From the NCBI RefSeq assembly GCF_029968095.1, contig NZ_JASCIR010000004.1:124001-188000 (forward strand): a stretch of DNA of 64,000 bases, read 5' to 3'. Below are positions 9,292 to 20,420 of the stretch, piece after piece. Under the pieces are notes generated by a model. The model did no database searches, was not told where the DNA came from, and saw only the letters and a list, made by a program, of their open reading frames with translations. Numbering within the stretch: the first letter of the stretch is position 1; every line of letters begins with the position of its first letter. The translations under genes were made by a program, and so were the position numbers. Source of the stretch: Streptomyces solicavernae. GTDB taxonomy: Bacteria > Actinomycetota > Actinomycetes > Streptomycetales > Streptomycetaceae.

Positions 9292-10103
9292 ACGGAGCGA
9301 GCCGCGAGGCACTGGCCGCCGCACGTGAGCGTCTCGACGCGCTGACCGACAACACGTCGGTGGACGCGACCGCGCTCGCGGACGAGCTGGCCGCCGTCAC
9401 CGCGCTGCTCGACCGCGAGGTGTCGCTGCGTCGGGTCCTGACCGACCCGGCGCAGGCCGCTGAGGCGAAGGCCGAGCTCGTGGGCCGGGTACTCGGTGGA
9501 CAGGTCTCCGCCGAGACCGCCGATCTGGTGGCCGGCGTCGTCCGCTCCCGCTGGTCGCAGTCGCGTGACCTGGTCGACGCCCTTGAGGAACTGGCCGACG
9601 TGGCCGACCTCACCGCCGCGCAGCGTGCCGGCAAGCTCGACAACGTCGAGGACGAGCTGTTCCGCTTCGGGCGGATCGTCTCCTCAAGCACCGAGCTGCG
9701 GGCCGCGCTGACCAGCCGTACCGCCGCCGGAACGGCCAAGGGCGAGCTGCTGCGCAGCCTGCTCGGCGGCCGCGCGGAGGCCACGACGGAGCGACTGGTC
9801 GCACGCCTGGTGACCCACCCGCGGGGACGTAGCCTGGAAGCGGGACTTGAGTCCCTGTCCAAGCTGGCCGCGGACCGCCGGGACCGCACGGTCGCGATCG
9901 TCACCTCGGCCGTCCCGCTGTCCGACGGACAGAAGCAGAAGCTGGCGGGTTCGCTGGCGAAGCTGTACGGGCGCCAGATGCACCTCAACCTCGACGTGGA
10001 CCCCGAGGTCCTCGGCGGGATCAGGGTGCAGGTGGGCGATGAGGTCATCAACGGCTCCATCGCGGACCGGCTCGAAGACGCGAGCCGCCGGATGGCCGGC
10101 TGA
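9288..10103 (+). CDS. atpH: ATP synthase F1 subunit delta
   Basis: Joins the peripheral stalk to the top of the alpha3-beta3 hexamer. At 271 residues it is much longer than the roughly 177-residue E. coli subunit, which is normal for Streptomyces. The conserved C-terminal part is clear: TVAIVTSAVPLSD, LYGRQMHLNLDVDPEVLGGIRVQVGDEVINGSI. Its ATG overlaps the atpF stop. A 152-bp gap with a palindromic repeat separates it from atpA. Confidence 0.95.
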   Translation: MNGASREALAAARERLDALTDNTSVDATALADELAAVTALLDREVSLRRVLTDPAQAAEAKAELVGRVLGGQVSAETADLVAGVVRSRWSQSRDLVDALEELADVADLTAAQRAGKLDNVEDELFRFGRIVSSSTELRAALTSRTAAGTAKGELLRSLLGGRAEATTERLVARLVTHPRGRSLEAGLESLSKLAADRRDRTVAIVTSAVPLSDGQKQKLAGSLAKLYGRQMHLNLDVDPEVLGGIRVQVGDEVINGSIADRLEDASRRMAG

Positions 10104-10185
10104 CGGCCACACGGTCGACCTGGGCGTAACGCTCGGCGAATCAACTCAACAAGCATGACTACGGCCCGAGTTGGGTCGTGCAGAC

Positions 10186-10225
10186 AGTTTTTCTGGGGGG
10201 CGCCCCCAGACCCCCAAGAAAACTT
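10186..10225 (+). repeat. Palindromic G-run/C-run repeat, copy 2 (atpH-atpA gap)
   Basis: TCTGGGGG, loop GCG, CCCCCAGA, then CCCCC, flanked by AGTTTTTCT and AAGAAAACTT, which can extend pairing into a second, longer hairpin. Same architecture as copies at 1403-1427 and 37323-37350. It sits inside the operon, 31 bp before atpA. Confidence 0.85.
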
Positions 10226-10255
10226 CGGGCCCAACAAGGAGAGCAGGGAACCCAG

Positions 10256-11854
10256 ATGGCGGAGCTCACGATCCGGCCGGAGGAGATCCGGGACGCGCTG
10301 GAGAACTTTGTCCAGGCGTACAAGCCGGACGCGGCCTCGCGCGAGGAGGTCGGTACGGTCACCCTGGCCGGCGATGGCATCGCGAAGGTCGAGGGCCTGC
10401 CCTCGGCCATGGCCAACGAGCTGCTGAAGTTCGAGGACGGCACCCTCGGTCTCGCTCTGAACCTCGAAGAGCGCGAGATCGGTTCGATCGTCCTCGGCGA
10501 GTTCAGCGGAATTGAAGAGGGCCAGTCGGTCTCCCGTACCGGCGAGGTCCTGTCGGTCGCCGTCGGCGAGGGCTACCTCGGCCGTGTCGTCGACCCGCTC
10601 GGCAACCCGATCGACGGCCTCGGCGAGATCGAGACCACCGGCCGCCGCGCCCTTGAGCTGCAGGCCCCCACGGTCATGGACCGCAAGTCGGTGCACGAGC
10701 CGATGGAGACCGGCTACAAGGCCGTCGACGCGATGACCCCGATCGGCCGTGGTCAGCGTCAGCTGATCATCGGTGACCGCCAGACCGGCAAGACCGCCCT
10801 GGCCGTCGACACGATCATCAACCAGCGCGACAACTGGCGCTCGGGCGACGTGAACAAGCAGGTCCGCTGCATCTACGTCGCCATCGGTCAGAAGGGCTCG
10901 ACCATCGCCTCCGTGCGTGGTGCCCTCGAAGAGGCCGGCGCCCTTGAGTACACGACGATCGTCGCCGCCCCGGCGTCCGACCCGGCGGGCTTCAAGTACC
11001 TGGCCCCCTACACCGGTTCGGCCATCGGCCAGCAGTGGATGTACGAGGGCAAGCACGTCCTCATCATCTTCGACGACCTCTCGAAGCAGGCCGACGCCTA
11101 CCGCGCCGTGTCCCTGCTGCTCCGCCGCCCGCCGGGCCGTGAGGCCTACCCGGGCGACGTCTTCTACCTGCACTCCCGCCTCCTGGAGCGCTGCGCCAAG
11201 CTCTCCGACGAGATGGGCAAGGGCTCGATGACCGGTCTGCCGATCGTCGAGACCAAGGCGAACGACGTGTCGGCGTTCATTCCGACCAACGTCATCTCCA
11301 TCACCGACGGCCAGTGCTTCCTGGAGTCGGACCTGTTCAACGCCGGTCAGCGCCCCGCGCTGAACGTCGGTATCTCCGTCTCCCGAGTCGGTGGTTCCGC
11401 GCAGCACAAGGCGATGAAGCAGGTCTCCGGCCGCCTCCGCGTGGACCTCGCCCAGTTCCGTGAGCTGGAGGCGTTCGCCGCCTTCGGTTCCGACCTGGAC
11501 GCCGCGTCGAAGGCCCAGCTGGAGCGCGGTCAGCGCATGGTCGAGCTGCTCAAGCAGGCTCAGTACCAGCCGATGCCGACCGAGGACCAGGTCGTCTCCG
11601 TCTGGGCCGGCACCACCGGCAGGATGGACGACGTGCCGGTCGCCGACATCCGCCGCTTCGAGCGCGAGCTCCTGGACCACCTGCACCGCAAGGAGCAGGG
11701 CCTGATGACCTCCATCAAGGAGGGCGGCAAGATGTCCGACGACACCCTCACGGCCGTCGCGGACGCCATCGCGGAGTTCAAGAAGCAGTTCGAGACCTCC
11801 GACGGCAAGCTGATCGGCGAGGACGCTCCGGCAGCCGTCGACGTCTCCAAGTGA
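10256..11854 (+). CDS. atpA: ATP synthase F1 subunit alpha
   Basis: Non-catalytic nucleotide-binding subunit of the F1 hexamer, 532 residues. The Walker A motif GDRQTGKT is at 173-180, followed by [16 protein letters not shown] and the visual arginine-finger region [10 protein letters not shown]. The N-terminus ([18 protein letters not shown]) matches the family from ATG 10256. An in-frame upstream ATG at 10178 would translate the palindromic repeat and is rejected. Strong codon bias suits high expression. Confidence 0.97.
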   Translation: MAELTIRPEEIRDALENFVQAYKPDAASREEVGTVTLAGDGIAKVEGLPSAMANELLKFEDGTLGLALNLEEREIGSIVLGEFSGIEEGQSVSRTGEVLSVAVGEGYLGRVVDPLGNPIDGLGEIETTGRRALELQAPTVMDRKSVHEPMETGYKAVDAMTPIGRGQRQLIIGDRQTGKTALAVDTIINQRDNWRSGDVNKQVRCIYVAIGQKGSTIASVRGALEEAGALEYTTIVAAPASDPAGFKYLAPYTGSAIGQQWMYEGKHVLIIFDDLSKQADAYRAVSLLLRRPPGREAYPGDVFYLHSRLLERCAKLSDEMGKGSMTGLPIVETKANDVSAFIPTNVISITDGQCFLESDLFNAGQRPALNVGISVSRVGGSAQHKAMKQVSGRLRVDLAQFRELEAFAAFGSDLDAASKAQLERGQRMVELLKQAQYQPMPTEDQVVSVWAGTTGRMDDVPVADIRRFERELLDHLHRKEQGLMTSIKEGGKMSDDTLTAVADAIAEFKKQFETSDGKLIGEDAPAAVDVSK

Positions 11855-11874
11855 CGACGGAAGGGACCTGACTC

Positions 11875-14234
<2,360 letters not shown>

Positions 14235-14247
14235 GTCCGCTGACTCA

Positions 14248-14325
14248 CGGGAGGGGCGGGCGCGTCCCGCCCCTCCCGGTACGCCCACTAGAATTTGACC
14301 CAACACCCGGCAGAACCGCCGGGTG
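14248..14325 (+). terminator. Two hairpins in the atpD-atpC gap
   Basis: Hairpin 1 is a perfect 13-bp stem: CGGGAGGGGCGGG at 14248-14260 with CCCGCCCCTCCCG at 14266-14278. Hairpin 2 is CACCCGGC / GCCGGGTG at 14304-14325. There is no T-run after the first. Likely a partial terminator or RNA-stability element that lowers atpC expression. Confidence 0.7.
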
Positions 14326-14344
14326 GTGACCCGAGGAGCCACCC

Positions 14345-14725
14345 TTGGCTGCTGAGCTGCACGTCGAGCTGGTCGCCGCCGACCGCCAGGTCTGGTCCGG
14401 CGAGGCCACCCTGGTCGTGGCGCGCACCACGTCCGGCGACATCGGCGTCATGCCCGGTCACCAGCCGCTGCTCGGTGTGCTGGAGTCGGGCCCTGTGATG
14501 ATCCGTACGACCTCCGCGGAGGCCGGCACGATCGTCGCCGCGGTGCACGGCGGTTTCGTCTCGTTCGCGGACAACAAGCTTTCGCTGCTGGCCGAGACCG
14601 TGGAAATGGCCGACGAGATCGATGTACAGCGTGCGGAGCGGGCGCTGGAGCGTGCGAAGTCGGAGGCCGACGCGGCCGCCGAACGGCGCGCGGACGTCCG
14701 CCTTCGCGCGGTGGCGGCGCGCTGA
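14345..14725 (+). CDS. atpC: ATP synthase F1 subunit epsilon
   Basis: Rotor subunit that couples gamma to the c-ring and restrains ATP hydrolysis. The 126 residues hold the N-terminal beta-sandwich (DIGVMPGHQPLLGVLESG, AVHGGFVSFADNKLSLLAE) and a short alpha-helical hairpin rich in Arg, Glu and Ala. The start is TTG 14345 behind GAGGAG, a weak start in keeping with the single copy of epsilon needed. It is 110 bp from atpD behind two hairpins. Confidence 0.95.
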   Translation: MAAELHVELVAADRQVWSGEATLVVARTTSGDIGVMPGHQPLLGVLESGPVMIRTTSAEAGTIVAAVHGGFVSFADNKLSLLAETVEMADEIDVQRAERALERAKSEADAAAERRADVRLRAVAAR

Positions 14726-14750
14726 CGACAGCGCGACGCGGAGTGTGCGA

Positions 14751-14798
14751 CTCAGCCGCGGCCAGGACCGGAGCGATCCGGACCGGGCCGCGGCTGAG
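14751..14798 (+). terminator. Terminator of the atp operon
   Basis: Perfect 13-bp stem CTCAGCCGCGGCC (14751-14763) / GGCCGCGGCTGAG (14786-14798). The loop itself contains the short inverted repeat CCGGA/TCCGG. It lies 25 nt after the atpC stop. Confidence 0.8.
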
Positions 14799-14855
14799 GC
14801 GATGCAGGTGCAAGGTCGGTTTGCGTGACTGGACGGAGCGAGGAGGTCGGTGCCG

Positions 14856-15302
14856 ATGATCCTCGCTGTGGTTGTGTGCGCGCTGGTGGTCGTGCTCGTG
14901 TTGGTGGGGCTCTTCGTCTTCGGGCTGCGCAGGCGCCTGATCCAGCGCTCCGGCGGCACCTTCGACTGTTCCCTCAGGTGGAACGCGCCCGAGCCCGGGG
15001 ATACGTCCGGCAAGGGCTGGAGCTATGGAGTGGCCCGGTACAACGGCGATCGCATCGCCTGGTTCCGGGTCTTTTCGTACGCGCCGCGGCCGCGGCGGGT
15101 GCTTGAGCGGTCCGCGATCGAAGTCGTGGACCGGCGTGCGCCCGACGGCGAGGAGGAGCTGGCGCTGCTCTCCGACGCGGTGGTGCTCGGCTGCACGCAT
15201 GACGGGACGCGGATCGAGCTCGCGATGAGCGAGGATGCGCTGACCGGTTTCCTGGCCTGGCTGGAGGCGGCGCCTCCGGGGCAGCGGGTCAACGTGGCTT
15301 AG
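14856..15302 (+). CDS. DUF2550 membrane protein
   Basis: A 148-residue protein with one N-terminal membrane helix (about residues 1-22, MILAVVVCALVVVLVLVGLF) and a cytoplasmic domain that starts GLRRRLIQRSGGTFDCSLRW. DUF2550 proteins follow the atp operon in many actinobacteria; their function is unknown. ATG 14856 is nine bases after AGGAGG; GTG 14850 is only three bases away and so less likely. Confidence 0.85.
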   Translation: MILAVVVCALVVVLVLVGLFVFGLRRRLIQRSGGTFDCSLRWNAPEPGDTSGKGWSYGVARYNGDRIAWFRVFSYAPRPRRVLERSAIEVVDRRAPDGEEELALLSDAVVLGCTHDGTRIELAMSEDALTGFLAWLEAAPPGQRVNVA

Positions 15303-15318
15303 GGCGCTCCTGCCCCAT

Positions 15319-15350
15319 AGGGCGCGGGGAACTGCGCGACCAGCCACGAC
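15319..15350. repeat. Dispersed Streptomyces intergenic repeat, copy 1
   Basis: GGCGCGGGGAACTGCGCGAC followed by CAGCC. The same core recurs at 29339-29363. I recognise this element as frequent between Streptomyces genes. It lies between the convergent DUF2550 gene and the response regulator and can fold as a small hairpin (CGCG/CGCG). Confidence 0.8.
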
Positions 15351-15378
15351 GGCGCAGCAGCCGACCGACGGTATCGCC

Positions 15379-16032
15379 TCAGATCCTCAACTCCTGAGCC
15401 AGAACGGCCGCTTGGACCCTGCTGCGCAGTTCCAGCTTGCCGAGCAGTCGGCTCACATGGGTCTTCACGGTGGCCTCCGCCATGTCCAGTCGTACCGCGA
15501 TCTCCGCATTGGACAGGCCCTGGCCGAGGCAGGACAGGACCTCGCGCTCGCGGCGGGTGAGGGCGTCCACGGCCTCCAGGACCGCAGGGTCGGGGGCGCC
15601 CTGCGCGCGGGCCGGCTCCGCCGCGAACTCGGCGATCAGGCGGCGGGTGACGGCCGGGGCGATCAGGCCCTCGCCGCGCGCGACCGTGCGTACCGCCTCG
15701 ATCAGGTCGGCCGCGTCGGTGTTCTTCAGGAGGAACCCGGCGGCGCCCGCGCGCAGCGCCCCGAAGACGTACTCGTCCAGGTCGAAGGTGGTCAGCACAA
15801 GTACGTCGGCCAGCTGCTCGGCGACCACCCGGCGGGTCGCGGCGACGCCGTCGAGGCGGGGCATCTGGACGTCCATCAGGACCAGGTCGGGGCGGAGTTC
15901 GCGGGCGCGGGCCACCGCCTCCTCGCCGTCGGCGGCCTCGCCGACGACCTCGATGTCCGGCGCGCTGCCCAGGATCAGGACGAGGCCCGCGCGCACCGCG
16001 GACTGGTCCTCGGCGACCAGGACCCGGATCAT
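15379..16032 (-). CDS. NarL/LuxR-family response regulator
   Basis: A 217-residue two-component regulator. The receiver domain has acidic residues at 8-9 (AEDQ), the phosphorylation site Asp54 in LVLMDVQMP, and the conserved Thr and Lys further on (VLTTFD, LLKNTD). The C-terminal LuxR helix-turn-helix is LTRREREVLSCLGQGLSNAE onward. The ATG overlaps the stop of the upstream histidine kinase gene, so the two are coupled. Confidence 0.93.
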   Translation of the reverse strand: MIRVLVAEDQSAVRAGLVLILGSAPDIEVVGEAADGEEAVARARELRPDLVLMDVQMPRLDGVAATRRVVAEQLADVLVLTTFDLDEYVFGALRAGAAGFLLKNTDAADLIEAVRTVARGEGLIAPAVTRRLIAEFAAEPARAQGAPDPAVLEAVDALTRREREVLSCLGQGLSNAEIAVRLDMAEATVKTHVSRLLGKLELRSRVQAAVLAQELRI

Positions 16033-17303
16033 TCGCTTCCTCCTTGAGATGTCTGCGGCACGGCTTCTCCCACGGGCAGCGCGGCCCGTACGCACCAGAC
16101 CTTGCCGCGGTCGCTGTCGCGCGGCCCCGCCTCGAACTCCCCGCCGAGCAGCGTCGCCCGCTCCCGCATGCCGACGAGCCCCGCCCCCGAGCCCGGCGCG
16201 CGCGGCCCCGACGGGTCGCCGAAAGCGCTGGTCACCGTGGCGGTCAGGGTGCTGTCGGCCAGCGCCAGGACCACGTGGACGGGGCCCGGCGCGGCGTGCT
16301 TGAGGGCGTTGGTCAGGGACTCCTGGACGATCCGGTACGCGGCCAGCTCGACCGGGGCCGGCAGGCGGGCCGAGTGGGCGCGGCGGTCGTCGAGCGTGAC
16401 GTCCAGGCCGTTGGCGCGGGCCTGTCCTGCGAGGGCGGTGAGGCCGTCGAGGGTGGGCGCCGCGGCCGGTTCGTGGTCGTCGCTGCCGTCCCGGAGCAGG
16501 CCGATGAGGCGGCGCATCTCGGCCAGTCCGTCGACGCTGTTCTCGCGGATCACACCGAGGGCGTCCCGGGTGGTGCGCGGGTCGTCCAGGGAGAGCGCGG
16601 CGGTGGAGTGGATGGCGATGGCGGAGAGGTGGTTGGCGACCATGTCGTGCAGCTCCCGGGCCATCCGGGCGCGCTCGGCGGTGACGGCCTGCACCCGGTC
16701 CGTCTCGGCGAGCAGCGCGGTCTGTTCGGCCCGCAGGCGCGCGGTCTCGGCGGCGTCCCGGTGGTTGCGGACGATGGCGCCGGTGGTGGCGGGGGTGAAC
16801 GTGATGAGGCCGACCATGAGGCCGAGCAGCACCGCCTCGGGCTGCTGGAACCAGGCCAGGAAACCGAGCGTGGCGGCGACCGTGGCCAGCCCGGTGGCCC
16901 ATGGAAGGCGCCGGGCGGCGGCGGGCGAGCCGTACAGGACGGCGGCGTACGCGAGGTCCGCGAAGAGGATGACGGTCACGAGGTTGCCGGGCGTGAACTG
17001 GTCGGCCACCAGCGCGAGCGTGCCGAGGGCGAGCGCGGTCTGCGGCAGCGTGCGGCGCATCAGCTCCAGGGCGGACATGAGGGCCAGCGGTACGAGGAGC
17101 CAGGCGTCCGGGAGCGAGGGGACGGGCGGCGTGCGCATGCCGAGGCCGATGCCCCAGAGGGCGAGCCCGCCGAGCAGCCCGGAGAGGGCGATCAGGACGT
17201 CGATCCGGTGCGGCCGGGGCAGGCTCGCGACTCCCGCGCGTCGGCGCGGCGGGCGGTCGGCCGCACGGGGCGGGCTCTCGGAGGTCACCCTGCCATCCAA
17301 CAC
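16029..17303 (-). CDS. Sensor histidine kinase (HisKA_3 type)
   Basis: Membrane sensor kinase of about 424 residues. The N-terminal half has five or six membrane segments with short loops, so the signal may be sensed in the membrane. The phosphorylated His219 is in ARMARELHDMVANHLSAIA, followed by an HATPase domain with the GSGAGLVGMRERA box. GTG 17303 gives the longest frame; GTG 17288 (MTSESPP) is an alternative and neither has a clear ribosome site. Substrate and target genes are not evident. Confidence 0.9.
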   Translation of the reverse strand: MLDGRVTSESPPRAADRPPRRRAGVASLPRPHRIDVLIALSGLLGGLALWGIGLGMRTPPVPSLPDAWLLVPLALMSALELMRRTLPQTALALGTLALVADQFTPGNLVTVILFADLAYAAVLYGSPAAARRLPWATGLATVAATLGFLAWFQQPEAVLLGLMVGLITFTPATTGAIVRNHRDAAETARLRAEQTALLAETDRVQAVTAERARMARELHDMVANHLSAIAIHSTAALSLDDPRTTRDALGVIRENSVDGLAEMRRLIGLLRDGSDDHEPAAAPTLDGLTALAGQARANGLDVTLDDRRAHSARLPAPVELAAYRIVQESLTNALKHAAPGPVHVVLALADSTLTATVTSAFGDPSGPRAPGSGAGLVGMRERATLLGGEFEAGPRDSDRGKVWCVRAALPVGEAVPQTSQGGSE

Positions 17304-17449
17304 GGCGGGCGCGGCCCTGGCGTCCGTACGCAGATGGAGGCGGGTCGGAGCGCGACTGCATCCTTCGATGTACGCGCACTTCGTCTGCGCAGACGACGAG
17401 CGGGCGCGCGGCGGACGGGACGCTGGAGGGACCGTGAGAGGAGAGTCCC

Positions 17450-18001
17450 GTGATCGTCACGCTCATCGTCATCTGCGAGGTCGGCTTCTGGGTGCTGCTC
17501 GCCGCGGGCCTGGCCCTTCGGTACTGGGCGAGGATGCCACGCGCGAGTGTCGCCGTACTGCTGTGCGAGCCGCTGCTCGAAGTGGTGCTGTTCGTGGCCA
17601 CCGCGATCGACCTGCGGGGCGGCGCCGAGCCGGACTGGAAGCACGGCCTCGCGGCGGTCTACATCGGCTACTCGGTCGCGCTCGGCCATTACACGATCAA
17701 GTGGGTCGACGTCCGCGTCGCCCACCGCTTCTTCGGCGGCCCGCCGCCCCACACCCCGAAGTACGGCACCGCCCGCGCGCTGCACGAGTGGAAGCTGGCG
17801 GCCCGCTGGGTGCTCGCCGCGGTGATCGCCATGGGGCTGCTGCAGGGGGCGATCTGGTACGTGGGGGAGGCGGGGCGGACCGGCTCGCTTGAGGAGTGGC
17901 AGCAGAAGATGCTGTTCGTGATCGGCATCAACGTGGTGATCGCCGGCTCGTACACCCTCTTCCCGAAGAAGCCCCCGCTCACCTCCGGCAGGTCCGCGTG
18001 A
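17450..18001 (+). CDS. Integral membrane protein of unknown function
   Basis: A 183-residue protein that I do not recognise. Four hydrophobic segments are visible: residues 2-24, 36-52, a weaker one near 68-85 and one near 118-138, then a last one around 155-172 that ends in a basic tail. Start GTG 17450 follows GAGGAG. It is divergent from the histidine kinase and converges on the adenosyltransferase gene with a 3-bp gap. No catalytic motif is visible. Confidence 0.75.
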   Translation: MIVTLIVICEVGFWVLLAAGLALRYWARMPRASVAVLLCEPLLEVVLFVATAIDLRGGAEPDWKHGLAAVYIGYSVALGHYTIKWVDVRVAHRFFGGPPPHTPKYGTARALHEWKLAARWVLAAVIAMGLLQGAIWYVGEAGRTGSLEEWQQKMLFVIGINVVIAGSYTLFPKKPPLTSGRSA

Positions 18002-18004
18002 GGG

Positions 18005-18577
18005 CTACCGCTCCCCGCCCGGCACCCACAGCACGTCCCCGACCTCCTTGTTGGCGACCCGGGCCAGGATGAACAGCAGGTCGGACAGGCGGTTGAGGTA
18101 CGTCGCCGTCAGGGCGTTCATCGTCTCGCCGTGCGCTTCGAGCGCCGCCCACGTGGAGCGCTCGGCGCGCCGTACGACCGTGCACGCCTGGTGCAGCAGG
18201 GCCGCGCCGGGCGTGCCGCCGGGCAGGATGAACGAACGCAGCTTCTCCAGCTGCTCGTTGAAGTGGTCGCAGTCCGCCTCCAGCTTGTCGACGTAGGACT
18301 GCTCGACGCGCAGCGGCGGGTATTCCGGGTTCTCGACGACCGGCGTGGACAGGTCCGCGCCCACGTCGAACAGGTCGTTCTGCACACGCGTGAGGACCTT
18401 GACGACCTCCTCGTCGAGCCCGCCGAGCGCGATCGCGGTGCCGAGCACGGCGTTGGCCTCGTTGGCGTCGGCGTACGCGGCGATCCGCAGATCGGTCTTG
18501 GGGGCGCGGCTCATGTCGCCGAGGGCGGTGGTGCCGGTGTCTCCGGTGCGGGTGTAGATGCGCGACAGAATGACCAT
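18005..18577 (-). CDS. Cob(I)alamin adenosyltransferase, PduO type
   Basis: Transfers the adenosyl group of ATP to Co(I) corrinoid to make adenosylcobalamin, the cofactor of IcmA and methylmalonyl-CoA mutase. The 190 residues form the PduO helical bundle: the ATP site TRTGDTGTTALGDMSR at the N-terminus, SFILPGGTPGAALLHQACTVVRRAER in the middle, and YLNRLSDLLFILARVAN. ATG 18577 begins MVILSRIYTRTGD; an in-frame upstream extension is Arg/Pro-rich and not family-like. Confidence 0.92.
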   Translation of the reverse strand: MVILSRIYTRTGDTGTTALGDMSRAPKTDLRIAAYADANEANAVLGTAIALGGLDEEVVKVLTRVQNDLFDVGADLSTPVVENPEYPPLRVEQSYVDKLEADCDHFNEQLEKLRSFILPGGTPGAALLHQACTVVRRAERSTWAALEAHGETMNALTATYLNRLSDLLFILARVANKEVGDVLWVPGGER

Positions 18578-18800
18578 GGGGCCGAGGTTACTCCGCGGGG
18601 CGTGGGGCGGGGGCCCGGAACGTCCGCGGAACTTCCGGCCAAAACGCCCCAACTGCGCGGTGCGGACCGGGTGGTCGCGCGACGGGTGGGCGTGACGCGT
18701 ATCTCGTACGCCCCCAAGGCGGCCTCACGCCCGCTAGTCTCCGCCGGAGAGTTCGTTGTCAACCACGGGTAAGACCGCAACTGTCAAAGGGGATCGCACA

Positions 18801-19649
18801 GTGGCACGGAAGCTCGCCGTCGTCGGAGCCGGACTCATGGGGTCCGGTATCGCTCAGGTCTCCGCCCAGGCGGGCTGGGACGTGGTCCTGCGCGATGTGA
18901 CCGACGCAGCCCTGACCCGTGGCACCGACGGCATCAAGGCCTCGTACGAGAAGTTCGTCAGCAAGGGGAAGCTGAGCGCCGAGGACGCCGAGGCCGCGCT
19001 CGCCCGGATCACCACGACCACCGATCTGGACGGCGCCGCCGACGCGGACGTCGTAGTCGAAGCCGTCTTCGAGAAGCTTGAGGTCAAGCACGAGATCTTC
19101 CGTACGCTCGACAAGCTGGTGCGCCCCGAGACCGTGCTCGCCTCCAACACCTCCGCCATCCCGATCACCAAGATCGCGGCGGTGACGGAGCGTCCGGAGC
19201 GGGTCGTGGGCGCGCACTTCTTCTCGCCGGTGCCGATGATGCAGCTGTGCGAGCTGGTCCGCGGCTACAAGACGAGCGACGAAACCCTCGCCACCGCGCG
19301 GGAGTTCGCCGAGTCGGTCGGCAAGACCTGCATCGTCGTGAACCGTGACGTCGCGGGCTTCGTGACCACTAGGCTGATCTCGGCCCTCGTGGTGGAGGCT
19401 GCCAAGCTCTACGAGTCGGGCGTCGCCACCGCCGAGGACATCGACATCGCCTGCAAGCTCGGATTCGGCCACGCGATGGGCCCCCTGGCCACCGCCGACC
19501 TGACCGGGGTCGACATCCTGCTGCACGCGACCAGCAACATCTACACGGAATCCCAGGACGAGAAGTTCGCTCCGCCGGAGCTGATGCGCCGCATGGTCGA
19601 CGCCGGCGACATCGGCCGCAAGAGCGGGCAGGGGTTCTACGAGCACTGA
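18801..19649 (+). CDS. 3-hydroxybutyryl-CoA dehydrogenase
   Basis: NAD(P)-dependent 3-hydroxyacyl-CoA dehydrogenase, 282 residues. The Rossmann motif VGAGLMGSGIAQ is at the N-terminus, with SNTSAIPITKIA, the catalytic His region GAHFFSPVPMMQLCELV, and NRDVAGFVTTRL. The C-terminal helical domain is complete. GTG 18801 lies eight bases after AAGGGG; an in-frame TTG at 18756 would add a polar extension. It probably serves short-chain fatty acid or polyhydroxybutyrate metabolism, together with the thiolase at 37384. Confidence 0.92.
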   Translation: MARKLAVVGAGLMGSGIAQVSAQAGWDVVLRDVTDAALTRGTDGIKASYEKFVSKGKLSAEDAEAALARITTTTDLDGAADADVVVEAVFEKLEVKHEIFRTLDKLVRPETVLASNTSAIPITKIAAVTERPERVVGAHFFSPVPMMQLCELVRGYKTSDETLATAREFAESVGKTCIVVNRDVAGFVTTRLISALVVEAAKLYESGVATAEDIDIACKLGFGHAMGPLATADLTGVDILLHATSNIYTESQDEKFAPPELMRRMVDAGDIGRKSGQGFYEH

Positions 19650-19842
19650 ACCGCGGTGCCCCGGCCGGACGCCCGTACGCGACCCGTACGCACCGGCCGG
19701 GTCCCCCTCAGGGGTGAATTGCGTATCGGTTCGCTCACGGACGGCAACTTCTGCGTCCGTGGGCCAGTCAGTTCAGTGAGACCACAGTGGGGACGTACGT
19801 GACGACGGTGGCGACGACGCCACAGCACTCTCGGGAGCGCAT

Positions 19843-20157
19843 ATGCACATCAGGGGCGACCATGCCGAGCTGACCGTCGGGGGCAGCCTCGACGTCCGAA
19901 GCGCGGCGGACGCCCGGACTGTCCTGCACTCGGCCCTGGACGAGGGGGCGGGCGACCTCGTCCTCGACCTCTCGGACCTCGCCGCACTCGACGCCACAGG
20001 ACTCGGCGTGATCATGGGCGCCCACCGCCAGGCGGGCCGCTGCGGGCGCCGCCTGGTCCTGCGCAACGTACCGCCGCAGATGCAGCGGCTGCTCGTGGCC
20101 ACCCGGCTGCACCGCATCCTCGCGATCGAGGGCGGAATCGGGGCGCATCCCCTGTAA
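19843..20157 (+). CDS. STAS-domain anti-sigma factor antagonist
   Basis: A 104-residue single STAS domain. The signature LDLSDLAALDATGLGVIMGA is clear. The residue phosphorylated in SpoIIAA (Ser in DSSG) is Thr here, within DATG, which kinases of this class can also use. Such proteins release sigma factors by partner switching. No anti-sigma kinase is adjacent. A repeat starts directly after its stop codon. Confidence 0.88.
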   Translation: MHIRGDHAELTVGGSLDVRSAADARTVLHSALDEGAGDLVLDLSDLAALDATGLGVIMGAHRQAGRCGRRLVLRNVPPQMQRLLVATRLHRILAIEGGIGAHPL

Positions 20158-20195
20158 CGCGCGCCACCGCGTGGTCGCGCGCGCCACCGCGGTGG
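20158..20195. repeat. Direct repeat, 18 bp x2
   Basis: CGCGCGCCACCGCG followed by TGGT at 20158-20175 and by GTGG at 20178-20195. A weaker third half (CGCGCCATCG) follows near 20203. It begins at the base after the STAS gene stop. Confidence 0.75.
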
Positions 20196-20420
20196 GTCAC
20201 CCGCGCCATCGAGCGCGCACGCCAACGACAAATCCGGTGAGACCGTGACGTCCCGGACGGCACGCCACCCCAGGTGTTCCGCGGCACCGGCCCAAGGTCT
20301 AAGGTTCGGTCGCTCACCGATCCCGTTCCCGTGATCCCGTGAGTGCCGGACCAGAAGCGACAGAGCCGTATGCGAAGGCCGGGGAAGTCAAGGCATACGA
20401 CGCTTATGGGGGCTTTGACC

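Noticed and set aside
9095..11686. Open frame of 863 codons on the minus strand opposite atpH and atpA
   Set aside because: Created by the strong codon bias of the atp genes; no start context and no family features.
16044..17453. Long plus-strand frames opposite the histidine kinase
   Set aside because: Shadow of a clear kinase gene with all motifs on the minus strand.
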